From NCBI RefSeq assembly GCF_028858725.1, contig NC_084790.1, positions 5,276,001 through 5,340,000 of the forward strand: a stretch of 64,000 bases of DNA, given 5' to 3'. Below are positions 16,901 through 30,599 of this stretch, in pieces. The notes beneath the pieces are model-generated. The model had not been told where the DNA came from, did no database searches, and was given only the letters and a program-made list of their open reading frames with translations. Origin of the DNA: Colius striatus. Lineage: Eukaryota > Chordata > Aves > Coliiformes > Coliidae. Positions within the stretch are counted from its first letter, which is position 1, and every line of letters starts with the position of its first letter. The translations under genes were made by a program, and so were the position numbers.

Positions 16901-18125
16901 ACATCTTTATTCTTTCTTTGGCCTCATCTCCTCAAGAGAAAAAAACAAACCACCAAACACAAAAACAGGGGCAGGGTTTGCTAAGAAGGAGGCAATAAAG
17001 CGAGGAAGTATCAAGAGGCACCAGAAGGTAGTATAGAATGTTTCAGTGAGCTGGGAAGGCGGCTTTCCTCTCCTGACAGACATCACTCAACTGGCAGGGC
17101 ATAAATACAGATAAAGAGAAGTATTTACAACATGTACAATCCCAGAAAGGTCCCACTTTTTCTCGCTTTGCTTTTCTGGCCAGCAAATGGCAAAACCCAC
17201 CAAGCAGAGCCAGGCAGATAGATGAGGGGATTAAAACAACACCCAAATATTTCGAAATGCAAACAGAACAGTGCATTGCTTGTGTGAAAGCTAAAACCGC
17301 TCAGAACTTGGTAGAAAGTTCAGTGCAGTTGGTTCCAATAAAAAATGAAACTCTCTTTTTTTCATGTGGAGCTGGAATTCCCGATCTCTCTGAAGTGAGA
17401 ACACAGCGGGGGTTTCCCTACCGAGGGACTTATTGCAGCCATAAAGTCAAGCCAACACCACGAAAACACTTGAAATAACCCCTTGTTCCTGGAGTCAGAC
17501 ATAGAGAGCTATTGGCAGCAGAGAAGCCTCCTCTGTAATGCTCCTGCACCACCCAAAAATCACATTGGAAAAAAAAAATACTCCCGAGCCGTGTAGAGCT
17601 CCAGGGTTGGAGTATTTAAAACAATGAACCCTGAAGGTGTAAAAAGAAATACTCGCTCTTCTTGTGCAGAATCGCCTGAAACTTAATTTCCAGCAATTTA
17701 ACTTTAATTTACCTGACTTCCCGTGCGGTGCATAATAACCTTGTTAATGGGATCTTTGAAAAGGAGCAATAATAATATACCATTGTTCCATTAAAGAGTG
17801 CAGCTAATTATTAACACACACAAAAAAAAAAAAGGGAGGGGGGGGAGGGGAGGGAGAAGTGGGGGAAGAGGAGCGTTGCAGGATTCAAAATGCATGCAGA
17901 CCGAAGTATTTCCGCGAAAGCAAGCCCTGGGAAGGGGAGAGGGACCCCGCTGGTCACATAATATTGGGAAAGCAGAAGAAGGAGAGAAAAAGACGAGTTG
18001 GATAGTGTAATGTGGAGAGTGAATGCTGGGAGGTGTTGGGAATTACAGCATGGAGCAGGTTAATCACAGCTGTGGCTGGTCAAAAGAGAGAACTTTTTTT
18101 CCCTACTCTTTCTCTCTCTCTCTCT

Positions 18126-18126
<1 letters not shown>

Positions 18127-18201
<75 letters not shown>
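18127..18201 (+). repeat. (CTTT)n microsatellite
   Basis: About 19 nearly perfect CTTT units preceded by a CT-rich lead-in. It generates spurious Phe/Leu/Ser ORFs. Confidence 0.95.
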
Positions 18202-18263
18202 AATACATAGTGTCTCGACATCTCACTTTCTTCGAGAAAATGTCTCTAGTCTAGACGTAAACA

Positions 18264-18276
18264 GTTGCCAGGAAAC
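18264..18276 (+). promoter_or_regulatory. RFX-type X-box
   Basis: GTTGCCAGGAAAC fits the X-box pattern RYYNYY-N-RRNRAC, and its flanks form an extended inverted repeat (ACAGTT...AACTGT). A nearly identical copy lies beside miR-196a-1 at 52840. Confidence 0.4.
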
Positions 18277-18939
18277 TGTGTGGTAGAAGCAGAAAACGAG
18301 AGGGAAAAAGCGAGAGGGAGGGAGGCCGAGAGAGAAACCTTTTAAAATCACAGACACGCATTGTCCTTCTCACAGCCTACAGTAACTTAAAAGTAATCTG
18401 TCGTCTGCCTTTCCTCCTCGGCAACCACCCCAATTCTGTGTGCGTGAAGTGACATATCTTTTCCAGACCCCGCCGAAATGACCACTCTACGCAATAAATA
18501 AATAAAAGCTCCTCTGCTTTTTATGATGAGCTGAAATTCCCTTCGCCTCGTGGGTCATTATTGCATTGCTTTTTACAGCCCCTCGGCTTGTGCTCAGCCT
18601 CAGCCACCAGCCAGCTACCTTTCATCTTCCACGCATGCAGAGAGCTGGAAGCCCGTCTGTGCATGTTGCATGTACAGATTTGCACACACAAGGTACAGAA
18701 GGGCTGTATGCGCTTGTCAGCGTAGGTTGGGGGATGTATAGATCAATACGCGCGGACAGGATGTCCATAGCTCACATATGAGTATCCATATATGTACGAG
18801 TCCGTCCCATATACATCCCCGCAGGCACTTCAGGGCTGTGTAAGATGAAAGCACAGCTACCACTGCAGCAGCATTGGGCCTCCGGGATGAAGCACAACCC
18901 AGAGTGGGGTCGTGTTCTGCAGTCCCATGCACTAACTCC

Positions 18940-19135
18940 TGACCGGGGAGAGGGGAAGGCAACCGGGACAGGGTCCTCCTGTCGGCCCCTCCCGCCGGGG
19001 CACCGGCTGCGAGAGCCCCCCGGGAGCCGTCGGCCGCCGCCGCCGACGGTAGATGGCAGCAGACGGCGGGGAATGGGCGAGCCCCGCGGAGGCGGTGGCG
19101 GCACCGGGGGACGGCGCGGCGGGGGGCTGCCCCGC
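18940..19135. promoter_or_regulatory. CpG-dense block between HOXB6 and HOXB7
   Basis: GC-rich sequence with many CpG and repeated GCCGCCGCC-type units in an otherwise AT-rich interval. It includes a CTCF-like motif. The overlapping ORFs on both strands are composition artefacts. Confidence 0.6.
19046..19059 (+). promoter_or_regulatory. CTCF-like motif between HOXB6 and HOXB7
   Basis: ACGGTAGATGGCAG on the plus strand matches the CTCF core with one mismatch at the first base. It has opposite orientation to the other two strong sites in the window. Confidence 0.5.
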
Positions 19136-20191
19136 TCCATCCTTTTTCGTTTGATTTTACGAAATAACCAAGCAGGGCAGGGTACCAAGAGGGGAATTCA
19201 GTCAGGAACAGCGCGGACACCTCCCATCCCGCCTCGGCCACACACATACACAAGTGGGTCTACACAGAGGTTTCTCGGTCATCTTACCCCAACCCGGCCT
19301 GAAATGGTTAAAAGACCTGTCCGCACCGACGTGCGTGGTTTCCACAAGTGCTTACACACGTAGGATATGAAAGAACCAACATATAAAGGCGTTTTCGAGA
19401 AAAGTTTCAAAAATAATTTTTTTACATTTTTCTTTTTCTTACGAAGAGCAAAAAACCACAAACGGGCGCGACGAGACTGAGGGAAAAGGCAGAGCAGGCA
19501 TTTGAACCGACGTCATTTTTTTTAAACTTCGTAATTTATGAAAAATGTAACAGGTTCTGGAAGAAATAGCTTTTTTTAAATGACTTTCTGTTTATTATTT
19601 CCACGGCTTGCAGTCATTTAATCTTGTCCGCACAATATTCAGGCACAGTCAGTTTCGGTGAGATAAATCGTCACGTCATAAAACGGTTTATGCTTAAGTA
19701 ATGAATCCCTTCTCACTCAATCTCGCTTCACATACACAGGCTCTTACATTATCTTATTTAAAAATCACCTCGTAACAGTAGCAAATAGTAGTATAATTCA
19801 ACACTTCACTTCCTTGAAATCTTAAAAAAAAAAATCCCACATTTAAAATGACGAGTATCTCCGGATAAATGTTATCCTAAAGACCAAGGCAAGCTTTATG
19901 GGTAGCAAAGAGGGAGAGGAAAGGGAAATTTGTACATAACCTGGTGCGGACAAGCATCGGCACCCCGTGGGGCTGGGAGCCAAGCCGGTATCCCGGTCGG
20001 GAAAGCCGTAAAGCCCCGTTAACACCGCAGAATGCAATTAAATATACGGAGGTTTATTGCATCGCAACGTCAGCTTCATTTGGGAGTTTCACGAGAGGGG
20101 GAAGAAAATGCGAGAGCGCTGCGCTGTGGGTTGGTTTCATTCTTCTTAGCCTTTTTTTTTTAAAATCGTTTTTGTTTGTTTGTTTCTCTCA

Positions 20192-20206
20192 CCCCCCCCC
20201 CCCCCC
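20192..20206 (+). repeat. poly-C run (C15)
   Basis: A run of 15 C followed by a T-run. It is a quadruplex candidate on the minus strand and a likely sequencing-length uncertainty. Confidence 0.9.
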
Positions 20207-23200
20207 TTTTTTTTAAATTGATTTCTAGAACCTTATATCCGAGGACTGCCGCGAAGTGCCCCCTCCAAATAAACCACCCACATAATAATGACCCTGGAGA
20301 GCAACGCAAAACCCAACTGGCTTCCACACAAACTTCACCAAATTACTAGGTTCGCCTGAAGACAGGGAAACTGGCAAGAGATCCTGTGAGAGGGGTGGAA
20401 ATAAAGCACGACAACTACCCACAAAGGGTTTGGTATTTTTTTAAAGGCAGTATCTAAAAGCTTCCGCCATCGAGCTACTGCAAAATCCTTCATTCCAAGT
20501 CTACTGTCTCCAGGTGACCTTACAGGCTTTCTTTTCTTTCCGTATGCCATTATATAATTTTACTTTCTGTTTCTTATTTCCCTCTTCTATTTCGTTTTCA
20601 CATTATTTCTAATATTTTCTCTATTTTCTCTCTTTTTTCTTTACTTCTCTCAATTGCTTTCTTTACATTTTCTCCATTCTTCTTTCTCTCTCCCTTTCTC
20701 TCTTTTCCTCACCTTTACGCTACACTTTTTTATTTTTCGGGGTAATTGTCGGGGTAATTGTCACTTAAACAGATTTCCACCACCCCTATTTCTTCCAGTG
20801 CCTCCCTTCTTCATCACCCCACCCTTTTCTTTCTATTTCTTCCCCTCGGATAGAGGGATGACGAAGATGGTGAATGGAATAGAAAAGGCAGATTGACAAA
20901 TGCATTTTCTCAAAGAAAAACAAAATAAATAAAGAGAAACAGATATTATTCCCTTACCTTTTGACGTTCATTTCTCTGGTATAAGCAAAATATATAGGGA
21001 GAGAGAGACAGCGTTTGCTTATCTGTTAGCTGACAAATATTGTCCCAACCTGATAGCCGTCGGTTGCCTCTCTGACTTGTGAGAGCTTCTTGCATTTCTG
21101 TCATTTGCATAGAAAATGGAGTAACTTCCCTCTTTGAAAAATGATAGCCTCCACTCCGTCCAGAATCTCCTTTGCCCCTTCATTACTACTGAGATTCCAA
21201 ATCAGCGGGCAAATTAACAGAGGAATTACGGAAAAAAATTAATAATAATAATAATTTTTAAAAAGCCTCATGTAACTCTTTTGCTATGTGTGTGCGCGGA
21301 CGTGGGTGTCTGGGTGCGTGTGGATGTGTGTATGGGCGTCCCCCCTCCCCTCTCCCCTGCTTTAGCCCTATCGAGCTTATACACAAAAGTAAAAAAATGT
21401 AAAGAGGCGAGAGCCCTATAGAGGACACTGATCCGACCCAAGGTGCAGCGGACAGAAGAATGGTGCAATATAACCACATGGGAAATAATAAAAAGTTCAT
21501 GTTCACGGTTAGCAGTCCACATGACCGGCTCTGGCCAATCCCAGAACCCAGCCACTCATAAAGTTCTATCACAAAGTTGTAAATTTTCATAAAACAACAA
21601 GGAATTTATTGCATTTCTTCATGACCGGTTTAACAGCAGTCTTTTTCTTAGCCGCCATCTTTTTTTTAAAACAAAAATAAAAGAATATGAAAGGGGGTTC
21701 GGGTATATTTTTTCCTCCTCCCTCCTACTTGGTTGCATGTGGGGGGGTGTTGAAGAGAAATAATCGAATAACATCTCACACGTTAGGCTATGAACAATGA
21801 CAGCCCCCCCAGAATAAAGAGCTTGGGCAGGGTTTTAAATTGGGAAAGGCACAGTAAAACAGTGGGGTTCGGTGGCATTTTTTATGTCTTTTTTTTTTTT
21901 TTACTCAATTGGGATCCTTTCTGCTGAAAGGGGCAATTAGCAGGTACGGGGGGGGGTGGGGGAAGCGGAAGAGAAGGGGAAAAAAAAAGGCAAGTAAAGG
22001 CAATAAAAGCGGGGCCGGGGTGCCCATGACCTGGGCAAATCCGAGCCGGAGGGGGTTCCAACTTGCGGGGATCCTTATGGCTAAACAGCCCGAAGGAGCC
22101 GCCGAAACATGTTCAGGTCCCCCCGCCGCCGCCGCTATAGAGCGCGAGAGGTGAGGGGTGGGATGGGGATGCTCCTGCAAGGTGGGTCACCCCGCCTGTA
22201 AACCGCTGCTCCTCGCTTCAGTATATTAAAGCTTTGCTCTTTTTTATCACTGAGTTCTCTTCAGTCCCTGCTTACCCCGCGACCACAGAGATCCTTGCCA
22301 GGGGGGCAACCAGTCTGACCACTGCGGTCTGGAGGTGGGGGGAAGGAAATTTCTGGAAACGTTGCTTTTTTTTTTTTTTTTTTACACAGAGCATTCCTGC
22401 AAAGAGATTGCACCAAAGGGGTTCACCAAGGAAAAAAAGGAAGATTTCCCTCCCTTTTTCCTTCCTTTCGAGTGGGAATGTTGGTGTGCCAAAGCCATCA
22501 TAGCTGCTGCCTTTAATAATGCGATTCCCATAATTATTATACGCTGAATACCCTGCAAATCTGTAGTACAGGCGTGTGCGCGCAAATGCTTGACGTGGCA
22601 TCTTTCATTTGCTAAAACCTGCTAACGGATGCCCTGCGCGCCTTAGCTCAGGGCATGCAGCCATCGGCGGTGGTGGGTGGTGGAGATGCAGAGAAAGAAG
22701 GAAAGGGAGATGGGGGAAAACTGTCATCACCGACACCTTCCAAAGCTGCCTATTTCTTAAATTTATTTATTTACTTATAAGCCCTGTGCATCTTGAGCAA
22801 GGCATTTGTGGAGTAAATTACGTGGAGCCTCCGCAGGAGGATTCCGCGTCCTTACTGCCTGGCAATGTAAATAAAGAGGCAGGGGCGGGAGGAGGAGAGA
22901 GCGGCGGAAGATGCTCCCCCGCGCAAGAGCTTAAATTTAGTCGTCTTTTGTTTTGCATTGTTGATTTTCCCCTGCATTTAACTGCTTTAATTTATTTTAT
23001 GCGTGCTTTAATGCTAAACATTATTTGGTGCTAATGAAAGAGTTGCAGCCCGCAGTAAAGTAACTGAAGGGTGGAGATAGAATCTAAAATAAAATATATA
23101 TGCTAAAGGTACAGTAAAATAGATCGGTTTCCTACAAATTAGTAACAAGAGCAAGAGAGTTAAAACGAGAGATGCAAATATTATTTGGACTGTTTCTGGC

Positions 23201-23549
23201 TTTTTTACATTCCTCCCTGATGCTCTTACCTTCTTCAGTTACAACCCCGACGCAATCGCAGAGGGAGAGAGGAAGGAGAACAGCCCGCATTTCTAGAAGC
23301 CCGAATATCTATTACATCTCAGTATATTCGCCAAATCTATGGAAAAGGTGATAATTTTTTTGAAAGGAGTAATTGCCCTAAAAAGGAGAGAAATTCAGAA
23401 TGATAGGTCGGGGCATGTATTCATCTAAAAGGATTATCTGATATATTTATTTTTACAGGAGAAAAAGCAACTCCTATAGACCGTGTGTTATTTTTAATAA
23501 GAAAAGGGGAAGGAACCCAATGCGATAGTAGAGTGTTGGAGATTTCTTT

Positions 23550-23555
23550 TTTATT
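23550..23555 (-). terminator. HOXB7: HOXB7 candidate polyadenylation signal
   Basis: AATAAA on the minus strand about 0.7 kb past the stop, a normal distance for HOXB7. A second hexamer at 23446-23451 is an alternative. Confidence 0.4.
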
Positions 23556-24008
23556 TCGGAGAATAATCATCACAGACAAGGGAAAAAAATAATAAAAAAG
23601 CAACGCATCGCCATTAAATAATTTGCTACTTTGATATACAGCATTATACGTAGCACAATATTAATTCCTCTTCTTCTTCTTTTTTTTCGTAGATTTGAAC
23701 AAGGCAGAAATCCAGATGAAAATATACAGAGACAAAAAGAGCATGGCAGGGAGAAAAAAAAAAGACGGAAATTACAAGGAGAAGGTGTAATAATAATACG
23801 TCTTATGTACAGGACTATATACGCTAAATATCATCTGCATTCAGACTTTCAGGTCACATTGTCTAAATTAAAGGTGCTAAACACGACCACGTTACTTCAT
23901 ACCCAAAAAATACACAGCGAAGTACAAACGGAGATTTACAAATTACTTGTACTATAGGAAGACTCACATAGAAAAATGTGTCTATTCGGACTCTAAAGCC
24001 ACATTTAA

Positions 24009-24015
24009 TAGGTAG
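24009..24015 (-). promoter_or_regulatory. HOXB7: miR-196 7-mer-A1 site in HOXB7 3' UTR
   Basis: The transcript strand reads CTACCTA, pairing with miR-196 positions 2-7 with A opposite position 1. It is about 60 nt from the stronger 8-mer, a spacing slightly beyond the usual range for cooperative pairs. Confidence 0.45.
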
Positions 24016-24069
24016 ATAGTCATTCTATTGGAAAAAAAAAAAAAAAGAAAAGAAAAAAAGACTTTAATA

Positions 24070-24077
24070 TAGGTAGT
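24070..24077 (-). promoter_or_regulatory. HOXB7: miR-196 8-mer site in HOXB7 3' UTR
   Basis: The transcript strand reads ACTACCTA. The plus-strand sequence continuing from the site (TTTCAGTGTTAGG) resembles the 3' half of miR-196a, suggesting some supplementary pairing. HOXB7 is a published miR-196 target in mammals. Confidence 0.6.
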
Positions 24078-24250
24078 ATTTTTTTCAGTGTTAGGAAACA
24101 CAATGTATCATTCCTAGGGTTTTTAATTATTTATGCACTTATCATTTCTCTATTTTAATACATAGTCTTTTCCTGATTTTTTTGTTTTGTTTTCCCCTTT
24201 TTCTCCTTGCGTGGGTTTCCACGCTTGTTGCATCCCCTTCTCTCCACTTT

Positions 24251-27738
<3,488 letters not shown>

Positions 27739-29393
27739 AATTTGGCCGGGTGATTTGTAGGTCGGGACGTTTTAGTGTCGGTTTTACGAGGTACCGTGAT
27801 ATATTACGGAATTAGAGTCCAGATTTACACCAAAAAGGAGCCCTTTTTCCTCCCGGCCCATGTGACGCGCGGGCACGTGGCTCCGGCGGCGCCAATCGCC
27901 GCCCGCTCCCTCCTCGGGGGCAAAAAATTGTGGTGCTGCTGGATTTATAAAATATGATAAATAATTGATGCGATATAAAACCCTCCGCGATCTATGCTGG
28001 AAGGGGTGAAATTGTGCTGGAGTCGATAAGCAACCTGTAATCAGTTTTCAGCTCAGACCGAGGGAGAAAGAGAAAAGGAGGCGGGGGTGGGGGGGTGGGG
28101 GGTGGGGAGTAAAAGCACGTTGCTGATAAACCAGAGACTCCCTCTCGGTCTCTCTCTGCTGGAGGAGAAGGAAGGGAGCTCTATTTATCCCTTTATTGAT
28201 TCTCTCTAAAATTCCCTCCTTCGCACCATTTCCCCATCTCCGAGGTGTTTTTTTCGCAAGACTGTACATAATTCCCTCCCCTCTTGACCCTCTCCCCCTT
28301 CCCCCACCCCCTCAAAAAAGACAAATGTCTCATTGATACCTAATAGTTTCAGGCTTCTTTTTTCCCCCCAAATGCCATTCAGCTCTATATCTAATTTATT
28401 CCAGTGCCACAGGCTTTGAGCTTCGTATTAAGCTGGCATTTGCTTTTCTTGTTGTGAAAAATAAAGAGTGTACAGATCCCTTGTTTAGCGTGTCAGCGGT
28501 TCTGCAGGACTCAATTACAGTTAGAAGTAAAACCTTACCAGCTGGCTGATTTGCTTTCTGCTGGAGAAGCAGAGAGACCTTCCAAAAAAGTGATCTATAT
28601 ATTTTCTTTTCTCCTTTTTTTTCCTCTTTTTTTTTTTTTTTTGGGGGGGGGGGGGGGCATGAGGGAAGGAACTAGAAAGAAAGGGAGGAGAGGGGTTAGA
28701 AAAAAGGAAGAGGAGTTAGAAAGACAAAGTCTCACAGGCAGGAAAAGCAGCTCAGATAATGGTGGATGTGCATCTAGGGTCTGTGCTGTTTCTCCTTTCC
28801 CAAGGTTATGTTGCAAGGCGATGAGTGTGCGTCCCCGCACTCCTCCATTGCCATGACAGGGCAGCTCGGTAGGTGAAGGAGCAGAAAGGAGATCAGCTGC
28901 GCGAATGACAACACGTATTTATTTATTTATTTACCGAGATTGGTGTGAGGAAAGGAAGGAGGACCCAGAGCTGGGCTTCATCTTGTGGGGATAGTGAGGT
29001 GAGCGAGGAAAGAAAGAGAAAGGAGTAAAGAGAAAAGGAGGGGGAAAAAAACACGAAACAAGATACGTTACCTTTAAGAACGATTTCCATACAGCCTCAC
29101 AACCTGTCACCACCCAGGAACTGCTAGAAACAACAAGAGCAGAAGCCATGGCAGTTGCCCTGTCCCCCTACCCTTCCCCACGGCTCCCAGGCAGCAGCTC
29201 CCCTTCCCCAGCTCCTGCCTCCGCCCGTCCCAGCAGCCAGCCAGCCCGCCAGCATCTCTCCAGGCAGAGAAGGCTTTGATGGCCAGCGCTGCAGCTCCCA
29301 CACAATTGACTTTTATTTCCTTTCTATCAAAGTGGTCCTGGAGGAAATGGAGCAGGGTGAAAGAATGATGTCACGGAATTCTCGCTTGTAAAC
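27739..29393. other. HOXB7-HOXB8 intergenic region
   Basis: About 1.65 kb without coding sequence. It has the HOXB7 5' flank with a GC-rich segment (27855-27925) including CACGTG and GGCGCCAAT, a G/T-rich run near 28080-28105, a T-run followed by G15 (28643-28657), A/G-rich sequence and (TTTA)n near 28918-28932. Confidence 0.7.
28643..28657 (+). repeat. poly-T/poly-G run
   Basis: A T-run followed directly by 15 G between HOXB7 and HOXB8. Confidence 0.9.
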
Positions 29394-29399
29394 TTTATT
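29394..29399 (-). terminator. HOXB8: HOXB8 candidate polyadenylation signal
   Basis: AATAAA on the minus strand downstream of the miR-196 site. A second hexamer at 29312-29317 is possible. Confidence 0.45.
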
Positions 29400-29757
29400 G
29401 TAACTTTCTTCCGCCGCTTCCAGGTTTAGACAATAGAACAAAGTGATGAAAGAACAACAAAATATATCATTAGTTCCCCCAATAAAGTAATTCACGTATA
29501 CAGTATACATTCTTTTTCACAGTTAACCTAAAGATCACTTTACAACTTGCTTCACTGTGCGCATGCTAACTAAGGGAGAGAAAAAACGCTTTTTTTCCTT
29601 GTCCTTATTTTCTTTTTTCTCTTTTTTTTGGAAGAGACGTTTAAAAAATAAAAAAAAATCCCCAAATGCCAAAAAAGAGAAAAAAGAAAATCCCGAGCCA
29701 AAGGAAAGGAATAGAAGTCAGGAAAGGAAAGAGAGAGAGAGATAACTATAGCATAAA

Positions 29758-29779
29758 TAGGCAGTTTCATGTTGTTGGG
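29758..29779 (-). promoter_or_regulatory. HOXB8: miR-196 cleavage site in HOXB8 3' UTR
   Basis: A 22-nt segment complementary to the whole of miR-196a except for one G:U wobble in the seed part (CTGCCTA instead of CTACCTA on the transcript). In vertebrates this site is known to direct AGO2 slicing of HOXB8 mRNA by miR-196. Here both target and miRNA gene are visible in the same window, 23 kb apart. Confidence 0.93.
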
Positions 29780-30291
29780 ATGCTCGTTTCAATAGCTACC
29801 TCCAGTACATACAGATAAACCACAACAAAAAAAGGTGGAAAAAACAAAACCAAAAAAAAGTGCACAAATATAATTTCACGTAACTCCTATAGCGTTGAAA
29901 GCTATGTTAACCAACCCACCCCCCCACCCCCCTCCCGGAAAGAAGAGAGAGACAGAGAGAAAGATAGAGAGAGAGAGAGAGAATTTCACAGTCATGTTTT
30001 ACATAAGCTATTGCGTTACACTACCACTAGTTAATAACTGGCAAAAGGCAGGAGAGACCTCCCGATCACTTTTGCATACTGTTCATTGTATCAAAGGATA
30101 ATCAGGAAAGTGGTGCTTACAGCTATATTGTTTTACAGCAATAAAAGGGTTTTTTTTTTTTTTCTTTCTCTTTTCTATGCATTGTTGTTTTTTTTTTTCC
30201 CCACCCCTCCCTTACATTAACTGCCATTAACGTGGGGCTCAGGCGCTCTTCTACCCCAGCAGCGCTTGCCTTTCAGTCCTTAAAAATGCTT

Positions 30292-30599
30292 TTATTTCTT
30301 GTCCGCCTTCTGTGCTTCCCCTTCCTCGTCCACCTCCTGGGCTCTTTCCATTTTCTGTTTTTCCAGTTCTTCCTGCTCGCATTTGCTGCTGGGAAACTTG
30401 TCTTTGTTGTTTTCCTTTTTCCATTTCATCCTCCTGTTCTGGAACCAGATTTTGACCTGCCTTTCTGTCAATCCCAGGGCATGTGAGACCTCGATCCTCC
30501 GTTTGCGGGTCAGGTAGGGATTAAATAGAAATTCCTTCTCCAGTTCCAGCGTCTGGTAGCGGCTGTAGGTTTGCCTCCCCCTCCTCCGTCCAGCGGCTG
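30292..30599 (-). CDS. HOXB8: HOXB8 exon 2, homeobox exon (coding part)
   Basis: 308 coding bases: two completing Ala141, then 101 residues and TAA at 30292-30294. The acceptor is CCCCAG followed by CAGCC; using the next AG three bases on would drop one Ala, the classic NAGNAG ambiguity. The longer form gives the [10 protein letters not shown] linker known from mammals. An upstream in-frame Met (30696) is intronic. Confidence 0.95.

Larger units (their letters stand above)
13991..23549. other. HOXB6-HOXB7 intergenic region
   Basis: The first large gene-free interval, about 9.6 kb. It is mostly AT-rich and unremarkable. Notable items are C-runs at about 14268-14281 and 20192-20206, a (CTTT)n repeat, an X-box, a CpG-dense block with a CTCF-like motif (18940-19135), a YY1-like GCCGCCATCTT at 21651-21661, GCCATAAA/TTTATGGC octamers at 14882 and 17438, and POU octamers at 21103 and 23172. 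No coding region with recognisable similarity. Confidence 0.7.
23550..24250 (-). other. HOXB7: HOXB7 3' UTR (predicted)
   Basis: About 0.7 kb after the HOXB7 stop, to AATAAA at 23550-23555, with another AATAAA at 23446-23451. It holds two miR-196 seed matches, an 8-mer at 24070-24077 and a 7-mer-A1 at 24009-24015, both 170-240 nt past the stop, plus A-rich patches. Confidence 0.5.
29394..30291 (-). other. HOXB8: HOXB8 3' UTR (predicted)
   Basis: About 0.9 kb after the HOXB8 stop to AATAAA at 29394-29399 (another at 29312-29317). It contains T/G-rich and A/G-rich tracts and, about 510 nt past the stop, the near-complete miR-196 complementary site at 29758-29779. That site is itself diagnostic of a HOXB8 3' UTR in vertebrates and supports the assignment of the interval as transcribed. 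Confidence 0.7.
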
